Under the pieces are notes generated by a model that saw only the letters and a program-made list of their open reading frames with translations, was not told the origin of the DNA and did not search any database. Shown piece after piece: positions 53,654-64,000 of a DNA stretch of 64,000 bases. This stretch comes from Helianthus annuus (lineage: Eukaryota > Streptophyta > Magnoliopsida > Asterales > Asteraceae), in assembly GCF_002127325.2 (NCBI RefSeq), contig NC_035441.2, forward strand, positions 51,154,663-51,218,662. Reading direction: 5' to 3'. Made by a program: the position numbers and the translations under genes. Positions within the stretch are counted from its first letter, which is position 1; each line of letters begins with the position of its first letter.

Positions 53654-55846
53654 ATGATGTCCAAAAGACCCCCAGGTGGTCTTCCGGGTAATACAGAACC
53701 AAACCCGGGCGGGCATGTGAATGCGATCATGACCAGGAGTGGAAAAACTATCGGACCCGTCATAACGGACTCATCACCGATCACTGGAGCGGTCCCGACT
53801 GACACACCGGACGAGGTGCAAGCCAGGCTACGCCCAGCAAGTACAGCGCAAGTCCAGGAGCCGGTCAAAGATTACACTCCACCAGTACCTTATCCAGGCA
53901 GGCTGAAGAAACAGAAGAACGAAGAGCAATACGGTAAGTTCCTTGAGTTGTTTAAGCAACTACACATTAATATACCGTTTGTGGAAGCCTTGGCCCAGAT
54001 GCCAAAGTATGCGAAATTCCTAAAGGATATCCTCTCGAATAAACAGAAGCTCGAGGATATATCATGTGTGGTGATGAATGAAACTTGTTCCGCCGTTCTG
54101 CAAAACCGTCTGCCCACGAAAATGGGAGATCCGGGTGGTTTTACGCTCCCGTGTTTGATTGGAAACATGTCTGTTAGCCATGCATTGGCTGACTTGGGAG
54201 CCAGTATCAACCTTATGCCATATAAGGTTTTTACTAAGCTGGATCTGGGTGAGCCGTCGCCCACTAGAATGAGCATTCGGTTGGCAGACCGCTCAATAAA
54301 GTATCCGCGTGGATTTGTGGAAAACATGCTTGTAAAAATCGATAAATTTGTTTTCCCCGTGGACTTCGTTATCCTTGACATGGACGAAGATTCAAGAGTG
54401 CCTTTAATACTTGGACGCCCGTTCCTCAATACAGCGAGGACGATTGTTGATGTGGCAGCTGGCCAAATCACGCTCCGAGTAAATGACGAGCACGTGACAT
54501 TTGATATTAAAAGATCAATGCAGCATCCGCAAAGTCACGATGACATGCTTTACTATGTCGACATTGTCGACGCATGTGTGTGTTCTCATTTTCAAGGCAC
54601 TGTTGACGAGATTGATCCGGACACACGTCTGTCGTGTGGGGACCTGATTGGCATTACGCAGGAGGGCCACGATTTCGAGCAGCCAGTCTATCAGATTGGT
54701 GACGATGGTTCCCAGAGTCCCGAGAGATTTCAAGAAATTGGCCATGTAAAAGAAGAGGAAGCAAAGTCTTCGGTTGAAGATTCGACGCCTTTGGAGTTGA
54801 AGGACCTCCCACCACATATCGAGTATGCATTTCTGGACGAGGAGCGTCGCTTACCGGTCATAATTTCGGCATCATTGGAAAAGGATGAGAAAAATCAGCT
54901 TCTCGAGGTTCTGAGACTTCATAAGAGAGCCATTGCATGGAAAATCATGGATATCAAGGGCATCAATCCTTCTTTTTGTACTCACAAGATTCTGATGGAA
55001 GACGAGTACAAACCATGTGCACAGCATCAGAGGCGTTTAAATCCGAATATGCAAGACGTGGTGAAGAAGGAAGTGATTAAGTTGTTGGATGCCGGAATGA
55101 TTTATCCTATTTCTGACTCTGTGTGGGTGAGTCCGGTGCAGGTTGTACCTAAGAAAGGTGGTATGACTGTAGTTTCAAATGATAGGAATGAGCTGATTCC
55201 TACCCGTACCGTCACTGGGTGGCGAGTTTGCATTGACTACCGCAAGCTCAATGATGCTACTCGCAAGGATCACTTCCCGCTTCCATTCATCGACCAGATG
55301 TTGGAACGTCTGTCGGGAAAGTTGTATTACTGTTTCTTGGACGGGTTCTCTGGATACTTCCAAATTCCTATTGCTCCTGAGGATCAGGAGAAGACTACCT
55401 TTACCTGTCCCTTCGGCACGTTCGCCTACCGACGAATGCCTTTTGGGCTGTGTAATGCACCAGCGACCTTCCAGAGGTGCATGGTTGCAATTTTTCATGA
55501 TATGATCGAGGATTCTATGGAGGTTTTCATGGATGACTTTTCGGTATTTGGGGATTCCTTCGATCATTGTTTGGAAAATTTGAAAAGGATGTTGAAGAGG
55601 TGTGAGGAGACGAATCTTGTCCTAAACTGGGAAAAATGCCACTTCATGGTGAAGGAGGGCATAGTTTTGGGACACAAGATTTCGCATGCTGGTATGGAGG
55701 TCGATCCAGCCAATGTGGATATCATTTCACGACTTCCGCCTCCCACCTCTGTGAGAGCGATACGGAGCTTTCTTGGTCATGCGGGGTTCTATAGGCAATT
55801 CATCAAGGATTTTTCAAAGATCGCTAGGCCCATGCCCGTTTGTTGA
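53654..55846 (+). pseudogene. pol: Athila-like protease and reverse transcriptase
   Basis: An open frame of 730 codons, really the continuation of gag across a TAG at 53651-53653. Protease: HALADLGASINLMP near residue 180 and VILDMDEDSRVPLILGRPFL near 245. RT: VSPVQVVPKKGG, GWRVCIDYRKLND near residue 521, FLDGFSGYFQIPIAPEDQ, FAYRRMPFGLCNAPATFQR, catalytic VFMDDFSVFG near 625, and the thumb [28 protein letters not shown]. The catalytic residues are intact. It ends in a false stop because of a one-base deletion near 55833; RNase H continues in the next frame. Confidence 0.9.
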
Positions 55847-57702
55847 AGAAAGACGCTTCGTTCATATTTGGAGATGACTGCTTGAGAGCCTTTGCTCTTC
55901 TCAAGCAGAAGTTGATTGAGGCCCCTATTTTAGTTGCACCAGACTGGAGTCTGCCGTTTGAAATTATGTGCGACGCGAGTGATTACGCTATAGGGGCCGT
56001 TCTTGGCCAAAAGAGAGAAAAGCACTTTCACCCGATCTATTATGTGAGCAAGACTCTTCACGACGCTCAGGAGCATTATACCACGACAGAAAAAGAGCTC
56101 TTGGCGGTCGTTTTCGCATTTGACAAGTTTAGATCGAACTTGGTGCTTTCGAAAACCGTTGTGTATACTGATCACGCTGCCATCAGATATCTCTTCAGCA
56201 AACAGGACGCTAAACCACGTCTGATCAGGTGGATCTTGTTGCTGCAGGAGTTCGATATTGAAATTCAAGATAAAAAGGGTGCGTTGAATGTAGCGGCTGA
56301 CCATCTATCTCGGTTAGAGCATGGAGACATCGTGGACGCGCGTTGGGATTCCATAAATGACAACTTCCCACACGAGTCTTTGATGAGTGTTGAGATATGC
56401 GATGAGTTGCCATGGTTCGCCGACCTTGCGAACTACCTTGCTTGCGGGATTCTGATTAAAGGGTTGACTCACCAGCAAAAGAGGAAATTCTTTTCGGATG
56501 TCAAGCACTACATTTTGGATGACCCTTACTTGTTTCGGGTTGGTGCTGATCAGGTGATTAGGAGGTGTGTTTCAGGGAAGGAGGCGACCGATATTCTGCG
56601 CCATTGTCACGAGGGACCTACCGGAGGCCACCATGGAGCCAACTTTACCGCCAAGAAGGTGTTGGATTATGGTTTTTGTTGGCCGACTAAATTTCGTGAT
56701 GCGCAGAGTTGGGTTAGAGCGTGCGATGCCTGCCAGAGGGCAGCAAACATATCCGCACGTGATGAAATGCCTCAGAACTGGATTCAGGTTTGTGAAGTCT
56801 TTGATATCAGGGGGATAGACTTCATGGGACCATTTCCCCCCTCACGAGGTAATAAGTACATCCTGATCGCAGTTGACTATGTATCAAAGTGGGCGGAGGC
56901 ACAGGCCTTACCCACCAATGATGCCAGGGTGGTCGTGTGATTCTTAAAGAGCTTATTTGCCCGGTTTGGCGCTCCGAAAGCGCTTATTAGTGACAGAGGG
57001 ACGCATTTTTGCAATACTCAGCTCGAAAGAGCTTTGTCCCGTTACGGTGTGCATCACCGTTTATCCACGCCCTATCATCCACAGACAAGCGGGCAGGTGG
57101 AAGTCACGAACCGGGGGCTGAAGAGAATCCTTGAGCGGTCAGTAGGTGCAAACCGCAAGGATTGGTCGGATAAGCTTGCTGAAGCGTTGTGGGCCTTCCG
57201 TACGGCTTACAAGACGCCTATTGGGACTACCCCCTTTAGGCTTGTTTACGAAAAGGCATGCCATTTACCGGTTGAGTTGGAGCATAAAGCGATATGGGCT
57301 CTAAAAACCGCAAATCTGGACCTAAAAGCCGGAGGTGAAGCCCGGTTTCTCCAGATTCATGAATTGGAAGAGTTGCGAAAACGCGCTTATGAAAACTCCG
57401 TGTTGTACAAGGAGCGCACGAAGAGATTGCACGATAAACGCTTGAAGGACCACAAAGAATTCCGAGCAGGCGATCTTGTTCTTCTTTACAACTCGCGGTT
57501 GCGCTTATTTCCCGGGAAGCTTCATTTACGTTGGACAGGCCCATACACAGTTAAAGACATATTTCCGTATGGGACTGTTGCAATACAGAACGCGGACGGC
57601 GTTATTTTCAAGGTAAATGGGCATCGTTTGAAGTTGTACGTTGCCGGGCCGATAGAGTCGGCGGTGGAGGTCATCGAGCTCCAAACCCCGCACGCATCAT
57701 AA
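55840..57702 (+). pseudogene. pol: Athila-like RNase H and integrase
   Basis: RNase [33 protein letters not shown] and [12 protein letters not shown] (catalytic D, E and D present), then [10 protein letters not shown]. Integrase zinc finger: [12 protein letters not shown]...CDACQRA. Catalytic core: [11 protein letters not shown], then a TGA at 56938-56940 (expected Arg, CGA), then ISDRGTHF (56986 on) and GQVEVTNRGLKRIL, with 35 residues between D and E. C-terminus: WTGPYTVKDIFPYG (GPF/Y-type) and a stop at 57700-57702. Apart from the TGA and the frameshift that joins it to RT, the frame is intact. Confidence 0.9.
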
Positions 57703-58105
57703 GTGTGGGGAGGAGAGAGTCTACGCTACTGACTCGCGAATCAAAAATGTAGCAAGAGCGTCAAAAGCGCTTTAGGGGTAAAATCGTCCTTTTTTGTGTT
57801 TTTCTAGTTTTAGCGTAATTTAGGAGTATTTAGTAGTTTCTGTTAGATTGTACAGTTTTTATACGTGCCGAGTGAAGGGTCTGCGTGGGGATATTGTTGA
57901 AACATGTTGCGGATGGTAAAAATGGTGAAAAACGGCAAAATCGGCTGCTGAAACTGCATTCTGCGGTAAACAGGCACATCTGCAGCTGTTGCACGGCCGT
58001 GCCATGCATCGCACGACCGTGCGTTTGCGGGCTGGCCGGAACGATGAGTCGCACCCCCGGTGCATCTCCGAGAACAGCGTGTAGGATCAGCAAAATGTCG
58101 GTGTC
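57703..58105 (+). other. spacer after integrase, with purine tract and motif copies
   Basis: aagtgtggggagga (57702 on) resembles the element's polypurine tract. gcacggccgtgc and gcacgaccgtgc lie near 57993-58025. No ORF of note. Confidence 0.6.
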
Positions 58106-58158
58106 GCACGACCGTGCGGGAGGCTAAGGGCAGTTTGGTCATTTGTCCAATATAAATA
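58106..58158 (+). promoter_or_regulatory. predicted internal promoter of the Athila-like element
   Basis: Family motif gcacgaccgtgc (58106-58117), a CCAAT-like ccaat (58147-58151) and TATA box tataaata (58151-58158). This resembles the LTR promoter layout. A transcript from about 58190 would cover the predicted intron and the 3' ORF. Confidence 0.5.
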
Positions 58159-58275
58159 CCTTCATCTGCAGCCCCACTTCCATTTTCGCGAACCCTAACT
58201 GCTGCAGCCGTTCCAGAGCGATTTCGCCTCAAATCGCACGGTTTCTTCGCATGGTTTCACCCATCTCTTCTCATG

Positions 58276-58791
58276 GTATGTTCCTTCTTGTAGATTTTCC
58301 GTTTCTTCGCTTTCTAGGTTAGATTCATCCGATTCTTCAAGGATTCTCTAGGGTTCTCTTCATAAACAAATCGAAACCCTAGCCCTTGCTAGAATCATGT
58401 CTCGTGAACAACCGGTTGATTTTCTAACCCTTGTTTGCACAAAACTTGTTGAAATTTGCAAAAATCAAGCTGTTAAAAGTTCAGGAGTTCGAAAATCTGC
58501 AGAATCGGGGTTGCACGGTCGTTCCGTGGTGGAACGGTCGTGCCTTGCCGGCTGTTCACTGATTTTGATGTTGGCTCGGTATCGCACGGTGGTGCCGTTA
58601 GTCGCACACCCGCGGTTACGACATTTGCCGGCCACATGCCCTTGTTCTCGGCGACGCACGACCGTGCGTCTCGCCGCACGCCCGTGCCACAGGCCCGGAT
58701 CAGGAAGACAGAACCTTCATAATTATGAGTTCTGCTGTTTTCGAATGAAATTTTTCCTGTTCCATGATTTCTAACTATATTCCTCATGCAG
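58276..58791 (+). other. predicted intron before the Athila-like 3' ORF
   Basis: Donor catg/gtatgt (58276), branch-like ctaac (58771-58775), pyrimidine-rich tatattcct and acceptor gcag (58791), directly before ATGGATCATCCC. 516 nt. Motif copies lie inside (about 58513-58690), as in the element A intron. An ORF within it (from 58397, MSREQPVDFLTLV) is of doubtful meaning. Predicted by eye. Confidence 0.45.
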
Positions 58792-60146
58792 ATGGATCAT
58801 CCCTTCCTTCAGTTTAACCCCAATGATGAACGAGAAGCCCTTTGTATCCCAAGACGGGACGCCTTATGGAGAAGGCGAGGGCAATTTGGCGTCCCCCGGA
58901 GGTTGGATTGGGACGTTATGAGGGATCTCAATCAGTTTGATAGGCTTGAAAACATGATCAGTATCCCACTTGCGCGCTTAGTAGCTATCGACCGACCCAT
59001 CTATCTTGAGCTAACGATAGAGTTTTTCTCCACATATGCCTACGAAAAACCACTTGCTGCTAGAAGGCCAAAATTCCGCTACAAGGAGCGGGTAACTTTT
59101 AGGTTGGGCGGAGGCTGGCACAGTTGTCGGTAGGTCGATTGGGTAGGAGGCTGGGTATCTACACAACTGCAGATATGGATTCCGAGTTTTTCACTGAGCA
59201 GTTTAACTTTCCGTCTGATGAAGCACGGGCTGCATTCTGGGCTGCAAATGTTATTGGTGACCCTTACGACCCGAGAATGTCTAAGGCTTCACGGTTGAAA
59301 GACCCTTTGGTTCGAGTGATGCATCATGTGTTTAGCCACACCTTTTGCGGCCGCATGGACAGTTTAGGGAACTGTCCAACACCGGATTTGATTTTTCTAT
59401 ACGCGCTGGTTGAGGGAGTACACATCAACCTAGCCGCAAGGATGGCTGAATACTTTGTGAAGTGCTCAGGTAGGACACCCAACAGTCAGATTCACGGCGG
59501 TCAGTATGTGACCGAATTTGCTTACAATTTAAACATGATGACTGATGAGGTGCTTGAGAGTCTCACTCATGTGACCGATGGTGTTTATGTTGATATTCGG
59601 TCATTGAGGGCGATGGGGGTAATTGCTGAGACTGATCACGGGGATAGGTTGAGGGGGCTCAACAACGAGGTCTGGGACCCATTGCCCCCACTTCCAGCAG
59701 ACGATGAGGATGAGGAAATGGAGGAGCAGCATGAAGTTCAGCAGCATGAGCCGCACACACCACCACACCAGCCACAGACACCGCCACATGAGCCGCAGCA
59801 CCATGATTACCACCAACATCAGGAGTGGCCAGAGTTTTATCAGCAGTTCCAGCAGATGCGAGTTACGCAGGAGCAGCACGGGACTTATATCGACCAGATT
59901 AGGACTAGCCAGGACTAGATCAGGGCTAGTCAGGATCAACTCAGGGCCACTCAGGATCAGCTTAGGCATAGCCAGGAGAGTTTATACCAGGGGGTGAGTG
60001 CCGGATTTTCATACTTATTCGGGGAGATGCATCACGCATATCCCGACTACTTTCAGCACCATCCACAGTTCCAATCGTGGAACCCACCTGGTTATGGTGA
60101 TGCGGGCCCATCCTTCACGAGAGACGATGATGGTGATGACGAGTAG
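58792..60146 (+). pseudogene. Athila-type 3' ORF, broken
   Basis: It starts MDHPFLQFNPNDEREAL at the predicted acceptor. Conserved-looking text includes WDVMRDLNQFDRLE, FFSTYAYEKP, then, after a frameshift at about 59100-59130, VGRLGRRLGIYT, KDPLVRVMHHVFSHTFCGR and LIFLYALVEGVHINLAARMAEYF. This resembles the plant transposon protein called ATHILA ORF-1 family, of unknown function. The C-terminus is an acidic patch, a His/Pro/Gln-rich run and QDQLRATQ-type repeats, interrupted by TAG at 59916-59918 (expected Gln), with the true stop at 60144-60146. No transmembrane segment was seen, so an envelope role is not supported. Confidence 0.7.
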
Positions 60147-61763
60147 GAGATGGTGGTGTTGTTCGTTGGTGGTTTTTATTATTTCAGTACTTGTTATTTC
60201 GGGTGTTCTTTTTGCGTAGTATTTCAAACACCCTCGGATTGTATTTTATTTTCAAACACTTTACTTTATGTTATGTCTTTGTTTGGATTGGTAGTTTATT
60301 TATGTACATTATTGTTTATTTGTGTTTATTCTGTTACTGCTCTGTTTTGTTGTACATATGACATACTTGCAGATCCGACATATCTTGGATTGGAGCATAT
60401 GAAAGACACAGCTTTGGAAGTCTCGTTTCATCAGATATCATCTTGAGGGGAGTACTATTATCCTTTTTCTCTATATTTCGGTTTCGCATTAGGGACAATG
60501 CGAAGTTCAAGTGTGGGGAGGGGGTTAACTTTGTTAACTTTTTTTGTCCTCTTAAAAAAACCAGTATATATTTTAGTAAATAAACCGGTTGGTTGTGTTT
60601 TAGAAAGCTTCGGACTTGATAAAAACTCGACAAGCAAAATATTTTTGATAAAGGAAACCAGAAAGCGTGACAAGCAAAGAAAGACTTGCATGATAGTTTT
60701 CACACTTTTACCCATTCCTTCCGTTACGTGAGCATATTTGAGCCTTGATTGTTATATATATTTGTTCATTTCGGATATAGGAGTGAGCCGGATGTTATGT
60801 GTAATTTAGAACTTGTCACTAGTTACTTGTTAAGACCCTGAACTTGCGGATTTGTGTAAAAGTGATAGAGGCACTTAGATTACCCCTTTGTTGTTAGCCT
60901 TGTTCTTTGTGTTGTGTTTCCCGTAAACCCTACGTTACCCTTTAGGGTTAACCATGTCAAGCCTTTCCGTTTACCTTTGTCTACCCAATATTATCGCCCA
61001 CTTAGCCATATTTAGCCTTTTATATTTTAAACCTTTTAGTGTTGAAACTCGGCTAAAATAATCGTTTAACTAGCGCTTGTTATAATTTACTATCCATTGT
61101 ATAAATCCGTTAGTTTTTATCTCAAAAAAAAAACAGAAAATAAAACACCCTAAAATAGGGTGAAGAAGACAAAAATCGAGCAATTTTGAATGCTAACATG
61201 TTAAAATGTCGTTGATGAGCTCGATTTCGCAAAAGTCGCCTTATTAAGGCAATTGTATGTATAGTTGTATTGTTTGTTGCTAGTTAAACGCTAAAACCGA
61301 GTTTTAACCGTTTCGCCACTTTAAATATCCATTTCCATACCCTTCGCCCAAGCCTAACGTTACAACCCTTAAAGACCTCTTGATTTACACTTTTTCGCAT
61401 GTTAGTTGGTGGAGACGAGATCTTATAACAAGCTTATGATATTACACAGTTCATTGACGAGGCATTGAGTGTTTGCACGTACACATTTTATGTATGGTTC
61501 ATAAATAAAACCGAGTGTGTGTGAACATTGTGAGTTGTGTGAAGATTAACATGTTGAGTCAATTAAATGTGAAGTCACGGCTTTTTGGTCGTCGCTATAT
61601 AATTGCATATGCTTGTTGGGTTTGAGTCTTTTGATGTTGTCTTTCGAAAAACCGGCTAGCCGTTTATAGTTGTTTTCAATAAAATAGTGTGTAAATTATC
61701 GTTCTTGTTTAATTCTATCTTTTATTGCATTTAAGTTTAGCTTGCTTGAGGACATGCAAGGTT
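60147..61763 (+). other. 3' non-coding region of the Athila-like element
   Basis: No gene. caagtgtggggaggg near 60507 repeats the polypurine tract. The rest is AT-rich with an A-run near 61128. Confidence 0.7.
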
Positions 61764-61778
61764 AAGTGTGGGGAGATT
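61764..61778 (+). other. polypurine tract of the Athila-like element
   Basis: aagtgtggggagatt lies directly before the 3' LTR. The same core occurs near 57702 and 60507. Confidence 0.87.
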
Positions 61779-63650
61779 TGATATTCGCTAATTTACACAT
61801 ATTTTAGTCCCCCATTTTATCCCCATTTTATGCGTTTTCGGCCGTAAAACCGTCATTCGGATACTTAATCAAGTATACTTTTGTTTACAGGCCTAAAACA
61901 GCATACCAGACAAGATGATAGTGAAAACGAGGACTTTTCGGACAAAACGACGAAGCTGCCAACATTCTGTTAGAAAACTGACCTGGGCATGCAGAACGGT
62001 CGTGCGGTCTGAGGAACGACCGTGCATCTTCGACAAATCAAGATCAGCCGTTGATGAACGACCAGTGCAACAGGGCGTTCAAGATAATCCTGGTGACGCA
62101 TGGTCATGCCATACCTTGCACCCCGTGCGGATCCGATGATGAGCCAATTCCCGGTGATGAACGACCAGTGCTGCAGTCCGTGCAACATGATCCCGAAAAC
62201 GCACGGCCGTGCGATATGAAGAACGCTCGTGCGAGACCGAAGACCAGTCAACTCTGCTGATGTCATGAACAGTAACTCCAATAATGCAAAAAGTGAACGG
62301 TCGTGCGATCGGTGCACGACCGTGCGACATCGAAAAAATATAAAAAGCGAACAGAAGCATTCTGTTCATAACTCTGGAATTTTGGAGAGCTTCACAAGCA
62401 ATTTTCAGGCTCCGAAAGCATTAGCTTTAGCCCGGATTCAAGCATTTAGATTTTTGTCATTCCTATGCTTGTTTATGGTTTGGTTTCTTAAATCTTTCCA
62501 TATTTTTGTCAACTTTCAAGCATTTAGATTGATTATTTATGTATTATTGTACCCTTTGGGCAAAAACACAACAATCCCTTGCTTGATTATAGCCATTAGT
62601 ATGTTAGTCTTTGTTTGTAATGACATTTTGAAGTATTTTCTATGATTATCTTTGATGATTAGTTTGCAACCTTGTTATTGATATTGATTTCTTGATTATA
62701 AGTAATTGTGTTGGATGATTGGTACTTGGTTAATTAAGATAGTTGAAAAATGAAGCTTAATTAATCATGTATTAGTAAACTTCTATTTTTGGTTAACTAG
62801 TTTAACTTGGTTAAAATGTGGGCATCATGATGCTAGAAATGGTTAGTGGTTTAATAAAATGTAATTATTGTTAATCAAGAAAGCTTGCCCTCACGGAAGG
62901 ACCCTAACGGGTTAGATGGTGTTGTTATGGATTCTTGCCATGATTTGTTAGCTTAGTTAGTAGTTTCGGCCAAAAATGCTATCTTAGTGAAATTATGTGC
63001 AAGATTTGTAAAATGAACTTGGTTGTGATTTAATCTAGTTTATGCTTGTCTCGGTGGTTGCATTGTGTTTATCGGTGTCGCTTTCCTTGATTAAGTGAGG
63101 TTAGAAAACTCCTAACGGATGACTAACTTATTTTTAGGAGATTTTTGTAGACATTTATCAATTGCACGTTAAAGAACAATTTTAGGTGGTTAAAGTGTGT
63201 TTATCGTTTTAGCTTTCCGAATGATTGTCATGTTAGGATTCCCGAAAGGGATACTAATTGTCTTAAATTGGAAAATTGACCGAATGCTTCTAGTGTCAAA
63301 ACCGACTTAGTTGACATGCTTTGGTTGTATACTAAGCAAGGCTATTTATCTATTTTAGTATTTGAAATCTACTATGTTTTATAAGTATGTATTTATGCTT
63401 ACCTTAGTTTAGTAAAATCAAACAACTTATCTTTTTACCGGTAGCTTAGTGACAAAGGTCTAGTATTATTTCTCTGCCTATTTCCGTGGATCGATACTTG
63501 GTTCTTACCGATACTTTATTACATATATGACGGGGTACACTTGCCTCTTTCGTGTGTGTTTTGATGTAAAAGTAATAATCACTTTTATAAATTTAAAACC
63601 AAATCGTGTGTAATTTCATTGTAAAAATATGTATAGTCGCGCACACGTCA
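61779..63650 (+). repeat. 3' LTR of the Athila-like element
   Basis: 1872 bp, tgatattcgc...cacacgtca. Relative to the 5' LTR it has an 11-bp duplication near 61821 and a shorter, rearranged stretch near 62445. Motif copies catggtcatg (62100) are deaminated forms of cacggtcgtg in the other LTR. Confidence 0.93.
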
Positions 63651-63655
63651 ACACT

Positions 63656-64000
63656 CGATTCATCAGAACCATGAAGACCGCGGGTGCGTTGGTTAGACCG
63701 AAAGGCATAACAACAAATTCATAATGGCCATAACGAGTGTGGAACGTGGTTTTGGGTATATCCTCCTCTTCAATGCGTAACTGATGATAGCCTGAGCGTA
63801 GATCGATCTTCGAGAAACACGTAGCACCTTGTAGCTGATCAAACAAATCGTCAATGCGAGGCAGGGGATAGCGGTTCTTGATGGTTAACTTATTCAATTC
63901 CCGATAGTCGATGCACATTCTGAACGACCCATCCTTCTTTTTAACGAAAAGGACTGGCGCGCCCTAAGGAGAGGTGCTCGGGCGAATGAAGTCGTTCTCA
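63656..64000 (-). pseudogene. pol: element G reverse transcriptase N-terminal part (edge of window)
   Basis: Minus strand from the window edge: DFIRPSTSP, a TAG near 63964 at a normally Trp position (SPWGAP), [75 protein letters not shown] and LMNRV. The next codon is completed across the Athila target duplication by sequence at 47543, so the frame is continuous when the insertion is ignored. The gene extends beyond the right edge. Confidence 0.9.

Larger units (their letters stand above)
47544..63650 (+). mobile_element. Athila-like Ty3/gypsy element, 16.1 kb including a nested solo LTR
   Basis: The LTRs (47544-49426 and 61779-63650) have ends tgatattcgc and gcacacgtca; the TSD acact is perfect (47539-47543 and 63651-63655). 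Order: primer site (tRNA-Asp), gag, protease, RT, RNase H, integrase, internal promoter with predicted intron, 3' ORF, long non-coding region, purine tract. Protease DLGASINLMP and RT FMDDFSVFG identify the Athila group. LTR divergence by eye is roughly 1.5-2%, plus two indels. At least seven nonsense codons and two frameshifts make it inactive. Confidence 0.93.
41765..64000 (-). mobile_element. Tekay-like Ty3/gypsy element G, split by the Athila-like element
   Basis: 3' LTR 41765-45215, polypurine tract, chromodomain remnant, integrase, RNase H and RT (minus strand, to 47543), continuing after the Athila-like insertion from 63651 to the right edge. Gag, protease and 5' LTR lie outside the window. 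The left flank is tgcta (41760-41764), which should recur at the other end. The chromodomain position and integrase text identify a Tekay/Del chromovirus. It is inserted in copia 1. Confidence 0.87.

Noticed and set aside
58397..58774. ORF MSREQPVDFLTLV as a separate gene
   Set aside because: It lies inside the predicted intron and its later half is motif sequence. A short upstream ORF is possible but not supported.
58792..60146. Envelope-like gene of the Athila-like element
   Set aside because: The position fits, but no signal peptide or membrane segment is visible, so only the neutral name 3' ORF is used.

Overview
The window is repeat-rich plant nuclear DNA. The tRNA-primed LTR retrotransposons, the Ty1/copia (SIRE-type) and Ty3/gypsy (Tekay-like, Athila-like) lineages, the hAT- and Mutator-type MITEs and the extreme nesting all point to a large angiosperm genome. 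Several protein signatures (the SIRE tail ORF and the long SIRE gags) look like those common in Asteraceae (daisy family), but that placement is an inference. I find no convincing host gene, tRNA, rRNA or CRISPR. Nearly everything from about 3.2 kb to the right edge is one pile of nested retrotransposons, most of which can be delimited by their TG...CA ends and matching 5-bp target-site duplications (TSDs).

Layout: 1-3.2 kb is AT-rich DNA with a hAT-like MITE (1561-2202, near-perfect 8-bp TSD). 3.2-9.6 kb is a small copia relic (LTRs 3175-3352 and 9437-9622) that surrounds a minus-strand Tekay-like gypsy truncated in its RT (3353-8066). A Mutator-type MITE (9722-10118, perfect 9-bp TSD) follows. 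A SIRE-like copia, called copia 1 here, begins at 10549 and reaches 17754, where element A (minus, 17755-40402, TSD ttcta) splits it. Element A's LTR is split by copia 2 (plus, 18877-34168, TSD ggtgt), and copia 2 is split by element B (minus, 25829-33622, TSD gggga). Copia 1 resumes at 40403 and is cut again at 41765 by a minus-strand Tekay-like gypsy (element G), which runs off the right edge. G's LTR holds a solo LTR of the copia 1 family (44117-44869, TSD attgc). G's RT gene is split by a 16.1-kb Athila-like element (47544-63650, TSD acact), whose gag is in turn split by a 2.3-kb gypsy solo LTR (50666-52976, TSD cgtat).

How the parts work together: only copia 1, G and the Athila-like element carry recognisable polymerase/integrase genes, and all are broken by nonsense codons and frameshifts. 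Copia 2 (gag only), element B (gag and protease) and element A (no polymerase) are non-autonomous and would need enzymes from relatives.

Most striking pattern: seven unrelated LTR families each carry their own private short motif, usually as inverted repeats. In each family a copy sits just upstream of the predicted LTR TATA box, and further copies are scattered through the non-coding parts. In the Athila-like element and in element A the motif also lies upstream of an internal TATA box, followed by a plausible splice donor, an intron that itself contains the motif, and a splice acceptor immediately before the ATG of a downstream ORF. This suggests an internal, spliced transcription unit that reuses the LTR promoter code. 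All splice sites and promoters are predictions made by eye.
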